A stretch of 54,336 nucleotides of DNA, taken from NCBI GenBank assembly GCA_016839815.1, contig JAEOTM010000070.1, forward strand, positions 1-54,336. Direction: 5' to 3'. This stretch comes from Candidatus Hodarchaeota archaeon. GTDB taxonomy: Archaea; Asgardarchaeota; Heimdallarchaeia; Hodarchaeales; Hodarchaeaceae. A program made the translations under genes and the position numbers. The notes under the pieces are model-generated. The model had not been told where the DNA came from and did not search any database. It worked only from the letters and a program-made list of their open reading frames with translations. How positions within the stretch are numbered: the first letter of the stretch is position 1; every line of letters begins with the position of its first letter. Positions 34,452 to 42,213 of the stretch are shown in pieces.

Positions 34452-34610
34452 CTCAAGTGTGTTAATTTAAGTAAATTAGGGGAGGCGAAGTAGGTTTCCA
34501 CCTATAGATGTTTCTGTGCCCCAACACGAACCTTTTTTTTGGTAGTGGATAAAGTTCTTTCGGGAATTAATACTCGTTCAAGATACAACATAAAATGCAG
34601 GTGAAGAATC

Positions 34611-34618
34611 TTTAAATA
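34611..34618 (+). promoter_or_regulatory. TATA box upstream of a small ORF and cupin gene
   Basis: TTTAAATA at 34611-34618, preceded by GAAGAATC as a BRE-like stretch. Transcription would begin near 34640-34645, so ATG 34645 would be at or within a few bases of the 5' end (leaderless). Confidence 0.5.
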
Positions 34619-34644
34619 TCCTATAGAGAACGTTATCTGGAACA

Positions 34645-34764
34645 ATGGCGAAAAGTACAAAAGAACCCAGTAAAGAAGAACAAGAAATGGATTCGGTAAT
34701 TAGATCCACTATAAAAACAGAACCTTTGAGAATGAAATTGTCAGCTAACGAATTAATACTATAA
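34645..34764 (+). CDS. possible 39-residue small protein ahead of the cupin gene
   Basis: A frame of 39 codons plus stop, charged and without cysteines (begins MAKSTKEPSKEEQEMD, ends SANELIL). Support comes from position: ATG lies 27 bases after a good TATA box, as expected for leaderless archaeal genes, and the stop is six bases before the first cupin ATG. Its composition looks like real archaeal protein rather than noise, but no family is recognised. It could instead be a leader or untranslated region. Confidence 0.4.
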   Translation: MAKSTKEPSKEEQEMDSVIRSTIKTEPLRMKLSANELIL

Positions 34765-34770
34765 AAAACT

Positions 34771-35127
34771 ATGTTGGAATCTATTATGGAAATGAAAAAT
34801 ACAATGAACATTGAATCTGAGAATATTACGTTATATAACTCGACTGGAACCTCCATTCAGTGGTTGTGGGGAAAAAATGACGGTGTACCGAATTTTGCGC
34901 TTAGAAGATTCGTAATTAAAGCTGGAGGGCAAATTGGAATTCATAGCCATAGAGAAGAGCATGAAATATACATTCTCTCTGGAGAGGGAACTGCTTTTAA
35001 TGATTCTGGTAAAAAAATTACTTTAAGCATGAATGATACACTGTATGTACCTCCAAACGAACCTCATGGTTATACTAATACAGGAAATACCGATCTTATC
35101 TTCCTTTGTATTATTCCTCTCATTTAA
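34771..35127 (+). CDS. single-domain cupin protein
   Basis: A 118-residue small cupin barrel. Motif 1 is HSHREEHEIYILSGEG (about 56-71), giving two histidines and a glutamate as metal ligands; motif 2 is PPNEPHGYTN (about 93-102) with the last histidine. The protein is the size of one beta-barrel and therefore may be an isomerase, dioxygenase-like or sensor cupin; substrate is unknown. ATG 34771 is followed by further in-frame ATGs at 34786, 34792 and 34804, and no ribosome site separates them. The hydrolase gene follows after 20 bases. Confidence 0.85.
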   Translation: MLESIMEMKNTMNIESENITLYNSTGTSIQWLWGKNDGVPNFALRRFVIKAGGQIGIHSHREEHEIYILSGEGTAFNDSGKKITLSMNDTLYVPPNEPHGYTNTGNTDLIFLCIIPLI

Positions 35128-35147
35128 GACTATAGGGAACCAGATTT

Positions 35148-36512
35148 ATGAGCGAATCTTATGAGCATGAATGGTTGGCTACTTACCATAAAGGTGATAC
35201 GAGACTTCAAAATAAGCGTCATGGGATCTTAAGGATAAATGTGAAAAAAGAAAGACTAGAATTTGCAGTTCAGACTAAAGAAGCGGAAGAGGCTCCTTTT
35301 ATTCTCGTTAATTATCCTATTAAGTATTTACAAGAGATTAAAAAGATTGAAAGAAGGAAAAAACTGAGGAAGCATGATTATCTAGAATTTACTTTTGGCA
35401 CTCCTCCTAATTTAATGAAACCCATATTTTCGTTTAATTTAGTAGAGATTGATACTATTTCAAAAGATATTCAAAAATTTCAAGAAGAAGTGAAACGTAC
35501 CTCTATACAAAAAACTTCCTCTGCTGAATCTGATTTTGTCAAGACGATTTCTACATTATTGATGAAACCAGTAGAACAGTTTCAACATCTGTTGGATGAT
35601 GTAACCTCTCAATTGCGTATTCTCACAAGTAAACCCAAATCAATAGGTTCAAAAATAATTACATCTCTGGAGGGACCACAAGAAATTGATGTTCAGGAAA
35701 TTTCCTTACAGAATCGGATAATTCGGTACTACCAAACATCAAATAAACATGATCTCACCTTTATTTTGTTATCACCTATAGGAGGGAAATTAGAAGATTA
35801 TCTCCCCATGAATAAATCCCTCTTGACTGGCAATTTTAACTCTGTTTACCTTGGTATTAGAGGTTTTACCTCTCCGATTGAACAAGATACTCAATTCAAA
35901 TTAAAAAACTATATTCAGGACCTAAGCAACGTAATAGAATTTCTCGCCCCTAATAAAAGGATTATTCTAGGAGCTCATTCTCTCATGTCAGCAATTATTT
36001 TTGATGAATTTATGAAAGAAGAATATACAAATATTGAGAAGTTTGTGATACTATCAGGTTTACATCGAGCCCCTAGAACATTCAGAAATGGTGTAAAAGC
36101 ATTACCTCCCACAAAACTCTGGGGACCTTTCAGAGGACAAGTAAAGAAAATGGCCCCCAAAATTCTTTTTTCTACTTCTAGTTCAGTGGAAATCCATCAA
36201 TCTTTTGTTAAAGAGGCGTTTCGAGTTCCAGATAAGGTCTACTCAAGTATCTTTAGAGATTTTTTACCAAAATTCGATTATACTGACATTTTAAAAAGAA
36301 ATAATAAGCCAATCTTATGCTTATGGGGAGAAGAGGATCAAATTATACCGAGGGAGTTAAGAGAGGAAATGAAACAGATTCTATCAGGACAGAATTTCTA
36401 TCACAAGACTCTTCCTGGTGGACATATGTTTCCCCTTGAATCTCCATTGCGAGTTGGACAAGAAATTACTAAATTCATATATGCGAAAAGGAGTAGAATC
36501 CAAATTGAATAA
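35148..36512 (+). CDS. alpha/beta hydrolase with N-terminal PH/GRAM-like region
   Basis: 454 residues. The C-terminal part (about 185-450) is an alpha/beta hydrolase: nucleophile elbow GAHSLMS (about 277-283), acidic residue in LWGEEDQIIP and histidine in LPGGHMFPLE, the serine-aspartate-histidine triad. Residues 1-110 are strand-rich (HGILRINVKKERLEFAV, FILVNYPIKYLQEI, HDYLEFTFG) followed by a helix, suggesting a PH/GRAM-like lipid- or protein-binding domain (inference). Residues 110-165 are helical linker. No membrane segment. The combination suggests a lipid- or acyl-directed hydrolase brought to a surface, but substrate cannot be read. The next gene overlaps the end. Confidence 0.8.
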   Translation: MSESYEHEWLATYHKGDTRLQNKRHGILRINVKKERLEFAVQTKEAEEAPFILVNYPIKYLQEIKKIERRKKLRKHDYLEFTFGTPPNLMKPIFSFNLVEIDTISKDIQKFQEEVKRTSIQKTSSAESDFVKTISTLLMKPVEQFQHLLDDVTSQLRILTSKPKSIGSKIITSLEGPQEIDVQEISLQNRIIRYYQTSNKHDLTFILLSPIGGKLEDYLPMNKSLLTGNFNSVYLGIRGFTSPIEQDTQFKLKNYIQDLSNVIEFLAPNKRIILGAHSLMSAIIFDEFMKEEYTNIEKFVILSGLHRAPRTFRNGVKALPPTKLWGPFRGQVKKMAPKILFSTSSSVEIHQSFVKEAFRVPDKVYSSIFRDFLPKFDYTDILKRNNKPILCLWGEEDQIIPRELREEMKQILSGQNFYHKTLPGGHMFPLESPLRVGQEITKFIYAKRSRIQIE

Positions 36513-36831
36513 CCAGATTGAACCCAAATTTTTTACTTTAAAATTTGATGATAAGAGCGAATGGAGCAATTTCAAGGAAGATTTGAAGAGCATTTTACGT
36601 GAAAGAGATATTAAATATCAATATTCAGAAAAAGTACCAACATTTCATATTTTATATCAGAGTCAGGAAATAAGATTACGGATAGATTGGCAAGATGATA
36701 GTCTTATCGTAAATCTTCAGATCTCTCAACCTTTAACTGCAGAGATACAGGATGCATGTAATGAAATATACGAGATATTACTACTCTTTGGAGGGAACCT
36801 CATAAATGGGAACTCCCCCTATGATTGGTAG
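36481..36831 (+). CDS. hypothetical small protein overlapping the hydrolase gene
   Basis: 116 residues if begun at ATG 36481, which overlaps the hydrolase gene by 32 bases; a TTG at 36505 preceded by AAAGGAG (36487-36493) is an alternative. Alternating helix and strand (FFTLKFDDKSEWSNFKEDL, EIRLRIDWQDDSLIVNLQI), soluble, not recognised. Overlap with the upstream gene indicates coupled translation. It converges with the next minus-strand gene with four bases between stops. Confidence 0.65.
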   Translation: MRKGVESKLNNQIEPKFFTLKFDDKSEWSNFKEDLKSILRERDIKYQYSEKVPTFHILYQSQEIRLRIDWQDDSLIVNLQISQPLTAEIQDACNEIYEILLLFGGNLINGNSPYDW

Positions 36832-36835
36832 AGCG

Positions 36836-37060
36836 TTATTCTATACATGATTCGTCAAGTGCTTTTATAAAATCCTTTAAAATCGTGTAAAAAGGACGAA
36901 ACTGTCCTTCTTCCCACTTTGCAGCAATAGATTTGTAGAGATCACCTTCCAAGATTAGTTTAAGACCTGTTGCTGTTTGTTGGACCGATATTCCGTCAGT
37001 ATCCATATTGAACCCAAGGTGAATTATTATATTGTTTCGAGTTCTAGGATTCTGAACCAT
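36836..37060 (-). CDS. hypothetical small protein
   Basis: 74 residues, mixed strand and helix, soluble, no family recognised (opens MVQNPRTRNN, contains GLKLILEGDLYKSI). The ATG lies just downstream of the T-tracts after porB on the same strand, so it is either served by read-through or by its own weak promoter. Its stop is four bases from that of the plus-strand gene. Confidence 0.55.
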   Translation of the reverse strand: MVQNPRTRNNIIIHLGFNMDTDGISVQQTATGLKLILEGDLYKSIAAKWEEGQFRPFYTILKDFIKALDESCIE

Positions 37061-37061
37061 T

Positions 37062-37097
37062 AAAAAACTTATACTAGAAAAAAGTATTAAGAAAAAA
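37062..37097 (-). terminator. multiple T-tract terminator after porB
   Basis: Three runs of six T on the minus strand (37097-37092, 37083-37078 and 37067-37062) lie 18-53 bases after the porB stop. Clustered U-tracts are the typical archaeal intrinsic termination signal. No hairpin is needed or seen. Confidence 0.55.
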
Positions 37098-37114
37098 GGA
37101 TTGGATGGGAGTGG

Positions 37115-38062
37115 TTAAACTCCACACTTGGTTTTTATTTCTTCCCACCGTTTATCGACATCTTCCTGAAACAATTTTATGAGATCATCTCGTCTTTCAG
37201 GTCTATACAAGTGTCTAAATCGTCCTTGTGCCTTAAGATATTCTTCAACAGACTTTTTCTTGCTTGAATCATTGGCAATACGTAAACTTGGACGATCCAT
37301 TGTATATTCTCCGTTGATTACGCGATAAAGTGGATGAACACATGTTTGAACAGCCAATCGTGTGATTTCAATTGAAAGAGATGGATCAAATCTTTGTCCA
37401 CGAGTACACGAGGCATCTACATGTATAAAAGCTGGTCCTTCAACATCTAATCCCTGTCTCACTTTTTCAATCAAGTCTTTGGGCTCTGCAGGAACAGCTG
37501 TTGCAACAAATGGAATTCTATGTGCAACCACGATATCTACGAGAGGTTTTTTAAATTGGCCTTTTCCAGGGACAACTGTTCCCGCCGGGGAAGTTGTTGT
37601 GCTTGCAGTGAATGGAGTTCCACCAGAACGTTGGATACCAGTGTTCATATAGGCCCCATTGTCATAACAAATGTAGAGGAAATCATGACCTCTTTCTAAT
37701 GCACCTGAAAGTGATTGTATACCAATATCAAAAGTACCACCATCACCACCAAAGGCAACAATGTCTATATGTTCGTCTTTGATCATGTTTTTACGACGCA
37801 TGGCTTTGTATGCAGCTTCAACCCCACTAGCAACCGCAGATGTATTTTCGAAAGCAACATGTAACCATGGAACTTCCCATGCAGTAAAGGGGTAGATAGT
37901 GCTAGCAACTTCCAAGCAACCTGTTGCATTACAAATTACTGTAGGCTTGTCGAATGCCATTGTGACTTGACGTGCCATAGATCCTGCTGCACATCCAGCA
38001 CATAACCGATGTCCACCTGAAAAGTGAACGTCTTTTTTTGCATAATCTTTGAGTGTAGGCAT
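37115..38062 (-). CDS. porB: 2-oxoacid:ferredoxin oxidoreductase, beta subunit (thiamine diphosphate binding)
   Basis: The TPP-binding subunit, 315 residues from ATG 38062. The N-terminal HRLCAGCAAG holds two of the 4Fe-4S cluster cysteines, TGCLEV a third, and a fourth lies in SCTRGQRF in the C-terminal half; the TPP/Mg motif GGDGGTFDIG followed by NGAYMNTGIQRSGGTP is typical of pyruvate-type PorB. The residue range and TPFTASTTT segment favour pyruvate or a close 2-oxoacid as substrate. I use the internal ATG because AGGAGG lies seven bases upstream; an earlier in-frame GTG at 38092 would overlap porA. It is the last gene of the por operon, followed by T-tracts. Confidence 0.93.
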   Translation of the reverse strand: MPTLKDYAKKDVHFSGGHRLCAGCAAGSMARQVTMAFDKPTVICNATGCLEVASTIYPFTAWEVPWLHVAFENTSAVASGVEAAYKAMRRKNMIKDEHIDIVAFGGDGGTFDIGIQSLSGALERGHDFLYICYDNGAYMNTGIQRSGGTPFTASTTTSPAGTVVPGKGQFKKPLVDIVVAHRIPFVATAVPAEPKDLIEKVRQGLDVEGPAFIHVDASCTRGQRFDPSLSIEITRLAVQTCVHPLYRVINGEYTMDRPSLRIANDSSKKKSVEEYLKAQGRFRHLYRPERRDDLIKLFQEDVDKRWEEIKTKCGV

Positions 38063-38073
38063 ATTCATTCCTC

Positions 38074-39249
38074 CTATTCTCGGACACCCCACCAGAAATA
38101 AGGAAGGTTTTTACCTTCATTAAAACCTTTTTTTGATCGATTGTAGATTTCTACCCATTCTTTAACTAAACAATCTCGTCCTCCTAATCCATAGCAATAT
38201 TCTGCAATATAGGGAGTTTGTTTTGCATCGAATAGAGTTGATTTTACATCCTGTCCTAAGATACCACCTGGGCTTCCAAAAGAGTGTGCACGTTCAACTG
38301 AAATTACACCTTTTAGGTTCTTCGTTAGATTGGAGAATTCTTCTCCGAACCAAGGACGGTAGACTCTTACTTTTATAAGACCGACTCTTTCACCTTTAGC
38401 ACGCAACTCATCGATTGCGGTTCGTGCATTACCTGCTCCACTACCCATTGTGACAAATGCGTACTCTGCATCATCCATTTGATAGCCTTCGATAGGATTG
38501 TATTCTCGGCCAGTGAGCTTTTGCCATTCACTGAATGTTTCACAAATAACGCGTTTAGATCGTTGTTGGGCATCTCTAACTTGAGCACGAGCTTCCATGT
38601 AATAATCCTGAAGATGTAGTAGACCAATACTTACTGGATTATCTGGATCTAATCGTAAAGTCGATTTTCGTTCTCCTCCGAGAAAATTAGAAACGAATTC
38701 TCGAGTTACTGGTTCAATACCCTCAATCGCGTGTGAAAGGATAAAACCATCAATCCCAACGGCAACTGGAAGAAGCACTTCAGGATGCTCACCGATTTTG
38801 AAAGCCATTATTGTCTGATCATACGCTTCTTGATTAGTCTCAGCAAATTGGCTTATCCAACCACTATCTCTGAATAAAAGTTGATCAGTCTGTTCTCCAT
38901 GAATATTAATAGGACCAGAAATCGCTCGGTTTGCCACTGCACAGACAATTGGAGTCCGTGAAGAAGAGGCAATTTGGACTATTTCATACATTAACATAAG
39001 TCCAGCACTTGCGGACGAAGTAAATACTCTTCCACCAGCTGTACTTGCTCCAATACAAGCGGACATTGCTGAATGTTCAGATTCAACACATACAAATTCG
39101 GTATCGACTTCTCCATCTGCAACAAAGTCGGAAAATCGTTCTACAATAATGGTTTGTGGAGTAATAGGATATGCAGCTACTACATCAGGGTTAACTAGTT
39201 TAGCTGCTTGGGCGATTGCATCATCACCAGTAACGGCAATTTTACTCAT
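38074..39249 (-). CDS. porA: 2-oxoacid:ferredoxin oxidoreductase, alpha subunit
   Basis: 391 residues from ATG 39249. The pyrimidine-binding domain opens with AYPITPQTIIVE and contains EHSAMSACIGAS, SSASAGLMLMYE and the HGEQTDQ region; the C-terminal part around 250-360 (YAFVTMGSGAGNARTAI) is domain II. With porG, porD and porB this forms the four-subunit archaeal enzyme that oxidises a 2-oxoacid with CoA and reduces ferredoxin. The start overlaps the porD stop by four bases (ATGA), and GGAGG precedes it by seven bases. The longer frame from 39297 would overlap porD and lacks support. Confidence 0.93.
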   Translation of the reverse strand: MSKIAVTGDDAIAQAAKLVNPDVVAAYPITPQTIIVERFSDFVADGEVDTEFVCVESEHSAMSACIGASTAGGRVFTSSASAGLMLMYEIVQIASSSRTPIVCAVANRAISGPINIHGEQTDQLLFRDSGWISQFAETNQEAYDQTIMAFKIGEHPEVLLPVAVGIDGFILSHAIEGIEPVTREFVSNFLGGERKSTLRLDPDNPVSIGLLHLQDYYMEARAQVRDAQQRSKRVICETFSEWQKLTGREYNPIEGYQMDDAEYAFVTMGSGAGNARTAIDELRAKGERVGLIKVRVYRPWFGEEFSNLTKNLKGVISVERAHSFGSPGGILGQDVKSTLFDAKQTPYIAEYCYGLGGRDCLVKEWVEIYNRSKKGFNEGKNLPYFWWGVRE

Positions 39250-39599
39250 TTTAATTCCTCCATAACAATTGCTTTTTCTCCTTTCCTTCCTGGACATTCA
39301 TGTGCACAGACACCACATCCTTTACAATAAAACATATTGAACTCAGGATGAGCTTTTCCATCTTCACCAGCTACCATTGTAATCGCACTATCTGGGCAAT
39401 AAAAATAGCATTTAAAGCAGCTAGTACAATTTTCAACAATTAATTTTGGTTGTTGGGCAGCCCAATCACCTGTTCGGAAGAATTTTGCTGTTCCTGCGGG
39501 TGTCGAACCTGCCATGGGGAGATTTTTATAACCCCATTTTTCTGCTACCCATTTTTTAAATTCCTCATCACTAATATCTGTAGGTATTACGTCTGGCAT
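39246..39599 (-). CDS. porD: 2-oxoacid:ferredoxin oxidoreductase, delta (ferredoxin-like) subunit
   Basis: 117 residues carrying two 4Fe-4S binding motifs: CTSCFKCYFYCPD (about 57-69) and CKGCGVCAHECP (about 92-103). These pass electrons from the TPP subunit to external ferredoxin. The N-terminal 45 residues are a normal PorD lead. Its ATG overlaps the porG stop by one base (TAATG) and its stop overlaps the porA start by four, so all three are translationally coupled. Confidence 0.95.
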   Translation of the reverse strand: MPDVIPTDISDEEFKKWVAEKWGYKNLPMAGSTPAGTAKFFRTGDWAAQQPKLIVENCTSCFKCYFYCPDSAITMVAGEDGKAHPEFNMFYCKGCGVCAHECPGRKGEKAIVMEELK

Positions 39600-40177
39600 T
39601 ACATTGAAACCTCCGAGTAAGAACGTTTGATTGCTCTAATATTTTTTTCAGCAATTGCTCCTTTCCCTTTAAAACGATTGTTAATTGCTTTTTCAAGGAT
39701 GTCTAGCTTTATGATTTTGTTCTCAGTTACCTTACATAAAGCACCAAGGATTGCAGTGTTGGTAACAGAGAGACCAATTTCTTCTTTCGCAATTTTCGAT
39801 GCATCGACCGTAGCAAATTTTGCATCAGGGCGTTTCTGTTTAACGGAAAGAACATCCGCTTTGCTTGGATCATTGGTGTTTACTAATATTAATCCCCCTT
39901 CTTGTAATCCTGCAGTCACATCAATTTGACTGAGAAGAGAGGGGTCTTGTACGACGACCACGTCTGGTTCGTATACTTCTGTCTTCATATAGAACTTTTC
40001 GTCAGATATTCGCGCAAATGCAGCGATTGGAGCACCACTCCGTTCCGGACCAAAAGTTGGGAAGGCGTGAACATATTTATCATCTAGTAGTGCAGCCTCA
40101 GCTATCAAATAACTACTAGTCATGACACCTTGTCCACCTCTACCATGTAATCGGATATCAATTATATTAACTGTCAA
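39599..40177 (-). CDS. porG: 2-oxoacid:ferredoxin oxidoreductase, gamma subunit
   Basis: 192 residues with the gamma-subunit marks LHGRGGQGVMTSSYL at the N-terminus (CoA-side domain), FGPERSGAP near 43-51 and a TNTAILGAL segment near 138. First gene of porG-porD-porA-porB, the common archaeal order. Start is TTG 40177; no ATG or GTG is available before the GRGGQG motif. GGAG lies eleven bases upstream. The promoter region between it and the Rab-like gene carries an inverted repeat. Confidence 0.93.
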   Translation of the reverse strand: MTVNIIDIRLHGRGGQGVMTSSYLIAEAALLDDKYVHAFPTFGPERSGAPIAAFARISDEKFYMKTEVYEPDVVVVQDPSLLSQIDVTAGLQEGGLILVNTNDPSKADVLSVKQKRPDAKFATVDASKIAKEEIGLSVTNTAILGALCKVTENKIIKLDILEKAINNRFKGKGAIAEKNIRAIKRSYSEVSM

Positions 40178-40235
40178 AACAAGTACATCTCCTAGTTATT
40201 AAGAGCACATTAACTAGCTCTAATAACCTTACTAG

Positions 40236-40258
40236 GCAAATAAAAGATCCCGAGGATC
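40236..40258 (-). promoter_or_regulatory. putative por promoter with inverted repeat
   Basis: On the minus strand a TATA-like CTTTTATTT (about 40246 to 40238) sits next to the perfect inverted repeat GATCC-CGA-GGATC (40246-40258). The repeat lies immediately upstream of, and touches, the TATA-like element, where a regulator could help or block TBP/TFB binding. Transcription would begin near 40213, about 36 bases before the TTG of porG. Confidence 0.4.
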
Positions 40259-40337
40259 ATTATTAGATTTATTGCTTAACAATGGTAAACATCCATTTCT
40301 TCCTCGTTTTATCATACCTTTTAGGATCATGAGGAGG

Positions 40338-40346
40338 CTATATAAG
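40338..40346 (+). promoter_or_regulatory. TATA box of the Rab-like GTPase gene
   Basis: CTATATAAG at 40338-40346, preceded by the purine-rich GAGGAGG as a BRE-like element, is one of the clearest archaeal promoters in the window. Transcription would begin near 40370, 30 bases before ATG 40399. Confidence 0.6.
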
Positions 40347-40398
40347 TAATTGAATCTCAATATACATAGAGTTATAATCGAAAGATGTTCCATCAAGA

Positions 40399-41004
40399 AT
40401 GGAACGTATACAGAGCAACTTCACTCCCTCCCTACTGGAGAAATTAGTTCTTAACCGAATAATATGGGGAATAAAATCGATGAAGGATAGATATGTTTTG
40501 AAAATTTGTTCTTCAGGCTCTTACCAAGTAGGTAAAACATCGCTTATTAGACGGTACGCTGAAGAGGCATTTTCTACTAATTATATGCCCACCATTGGAG
40601 TTGACATCACAACTAAAGTGATAACCATTAATAAACAGGAAGTAAAATTAATTCTACATGATACAGCAGGGCAGGAGTATTTTGGAAAACTTCGGAAGTT
40701 CTATTACGAAGGATCAGTTGGTTGTCTGATAGTATATGACATAACCCGGAGGGAGACTTTCGAGACATTAGAGTATTGGATAAATGATTATCGCAGTGTT
40801 CAGGGTGAAGAGAAGTCAATCGCAATAATCGGCAATAAAATCGATTTAGAGGACGAAAGAAAAGTATCAACTGAAGAAGGAAATTCTTTAGCTAAATCCT
40901 TTAATATTCCTTTCTATGAATGTTCTGCGAAAATTGGAGGGGATGTTATTCCTGAAATCTATACAACACTTGTTAAGCACAATATCGAACGAATAGAAAC
41001 ATGA
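40399..41004 (+). CDS. Rab-like small GTPase
   Basis: The most eukaryote-like GTPase of the window, 201 residues. G1 is GSYQVGKTS (40-48), switch I contains the threonine in MPTIGVD, G3 is the exact Rab form DTAGQE with the catalytic glutamine, G4 NKID and G5 ECSAK. YYEGSVGCLIVYDITRRETFE is the Rab-type strand and helix after switch II. There is no C-terminal prenylation cysteine. The first 27 residues precede the fold; ATG 40480 (MKDRYVLKI) is an alternative start, with GGGGA nine bases upstream. It is divergent from por and convergent with the ScpB gene (7 bases between stops). Likely an Asgard regulatory GTPase of unknown process. Confidence 0.93.
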   Translation: MERIQSNFTPSLLEKLVLNRIIWGIKSMKDRYVLKICSSGSYQVGKTSLIRRYAEEAFSTNYMPTIGVDITTKVITINKQEVKLILHDTAGQEYFGKLRKFYYEGSVGCLIVYDITRRETFETLEYWINDYRSVQGEEKSIAIIGNKIDLEDERKVSTEEGNSLAKSFNIPFYECSAKIGGDVIPEIYTTLVKHNIERIET

Positions 41005-41011
41005 GAAGCGG

Positions 41012-42190
41012 TTATTCTTCTTCTCGTCGATCTTCAGATTGAATTTCTGAGATTTCTTTGATGACAGGGGTGGTTTCCACAAACTGATCGTTTGTAACGC
41101 TTGATTCTTCCTCATCGATTTGAGGACTCGCATCTTCTACAGATGGTGTAATCAGTTCCTCGGCAATCGTTTCTTCTTCCTCTGTATCAGATTGAGTATC
41201 TGTTAATGAAGGAGTTTCTAACGGTTTTTTTTCCTCTGGTTCTTCTTCTTCTTCTGGTTCCTCTTCTTCAAAGTCACCCATTAACCGCTTCAATCTCCAT
41301 AACATCTGAAGTTTTAATCGTCGACTTTCATTATCAAATCCAAAAGCTTTAGCAAATTTTGGTGTACTTGTGAAGATAAGGGATCTCGATCGTTGTTCGC
41401 TAATGATGAACTCCTGTTCTTCTAATTTTCTGCATATCTCAGCGACCTTAATTGGCCCTATTCCTACAACCATTTTCTTTACCAACGCTAGTGAGATTGG
41501 TTGCCGATAAGCAATTTCAGTCAAAACTCTTCGCTCTTCTGGTAAGAGAAATTGGTCGGGTAAGATAGATTGGAAAAACTCGTGAAGCAGAGGATTGAGC
41601 TGCATGACCCACCGGTCTTTTGAGATTTCTTCAATTACTATTGCTGAAGTCCGTTTTCTTTTTCGACTGAGTCTTCTTATTGCACGTTTTATTGTAGGAG
41701 AGTCTTCCTCGAAATTATCTATAAGTTCACTTGAGTGGATGGGTCTTCCAACAGAAAAGAGAGCCCCTTCAATTCGTTCTTCGAGTGAAGCAGGAGGAAT
41801 TTCTTTTCTAGTCACGACATATCCTTCTTCTCTTTGATATTCTTCCCCTATTGAAAATTGACTAATGACTTGTGGGGAAATAAAATCTGTAAAGGATGAA
41901 TCTTGTTCAATTACGTTTTGAATAAAAGGAAGGATGAGTTGTTGTTCAGAGGGTGTTTCATCTATCAAAAGAGTTTCAGGAATAATCTTGGTTAAATGGG
42001 CGAATTTATCTTCAAAGGGTGTTTCTTTCATCTCATAGACATTTTCTTCTTTTACTGGCACTTCAGAGGAATTATCTTCGATTTTTTCAAAGGAAACTGG
42101 TACTTCTTCTGATATTTCTTCAGTGGGAAGCTTTTCTTCAACAGGTTCTTTTGGTTCCTCTTTTTTCTTTCTCCGAAATAAACGAAACAT
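41012..42190 (-). CDS. scpB: ScpB-like SMC-associated winged-helix (KITE) protein with acidic extensions
   Basis: 392 residues. The core at about 130-300 is ScpB: SLEERIEGALFSVGRPIHSSEL, IKRAIRRLSRK, WVMQLNPLLHEFFQS, then the second winged helix ERRVLTEIAYRQPISLALVKKMVGI-like (here VVGIGPIKVAEICRKLEEQEFI). ScpB dimers bind the kleisin ScpA in SMC complexes. The core is flanked by an acidic 130-residue N-terminal region that begins with basic MFRLFRRKKK, and an acidic 85-residue tail rich in E and T, both unusual for ScpB (about 180-200 residues in bacteria). A second, short ScpB lies 23 bases upstream, which suggests a heterodimer. Confidence 0.85.
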   Translation of the reverse strand: MFRLFRRKKKEEPKEPVEEKLPTEEISEEVPVSFEKIEDNSSEVPVKEENVYEMKETPFEDKFAHLTKIIPETLLIDETPSEQQLILPFIQNVIEQDSSFTDFISPQVISQFSIGEEYQREEGYVVTRKEIPPASLEERIEGALFSVGRPIHSSELIDNFEEDSPTIKRAIRRLSRKRKRTSAIVIEEISKDRWVMQLNPLLHEFFQSILPDQFLLPEERRVLTEIAYRQPISLALVKKMVVGIGPIKVAEICRKLEEQEFIISEQRSRSLIFTSTPKFAKAFGFDNESRRLKLQMLWRLKRLMGDFEEEEPEEEEEPEEKKPLETPSLTDTQSDTEEEETIAEELITPSVEDASPQIDEEESSVTNDQFVETTPVIKEISEIQSEDRREEE

Positions 42191-42213
42191 ATTTTTTCCT
42201 CATGTAAGAGTAT

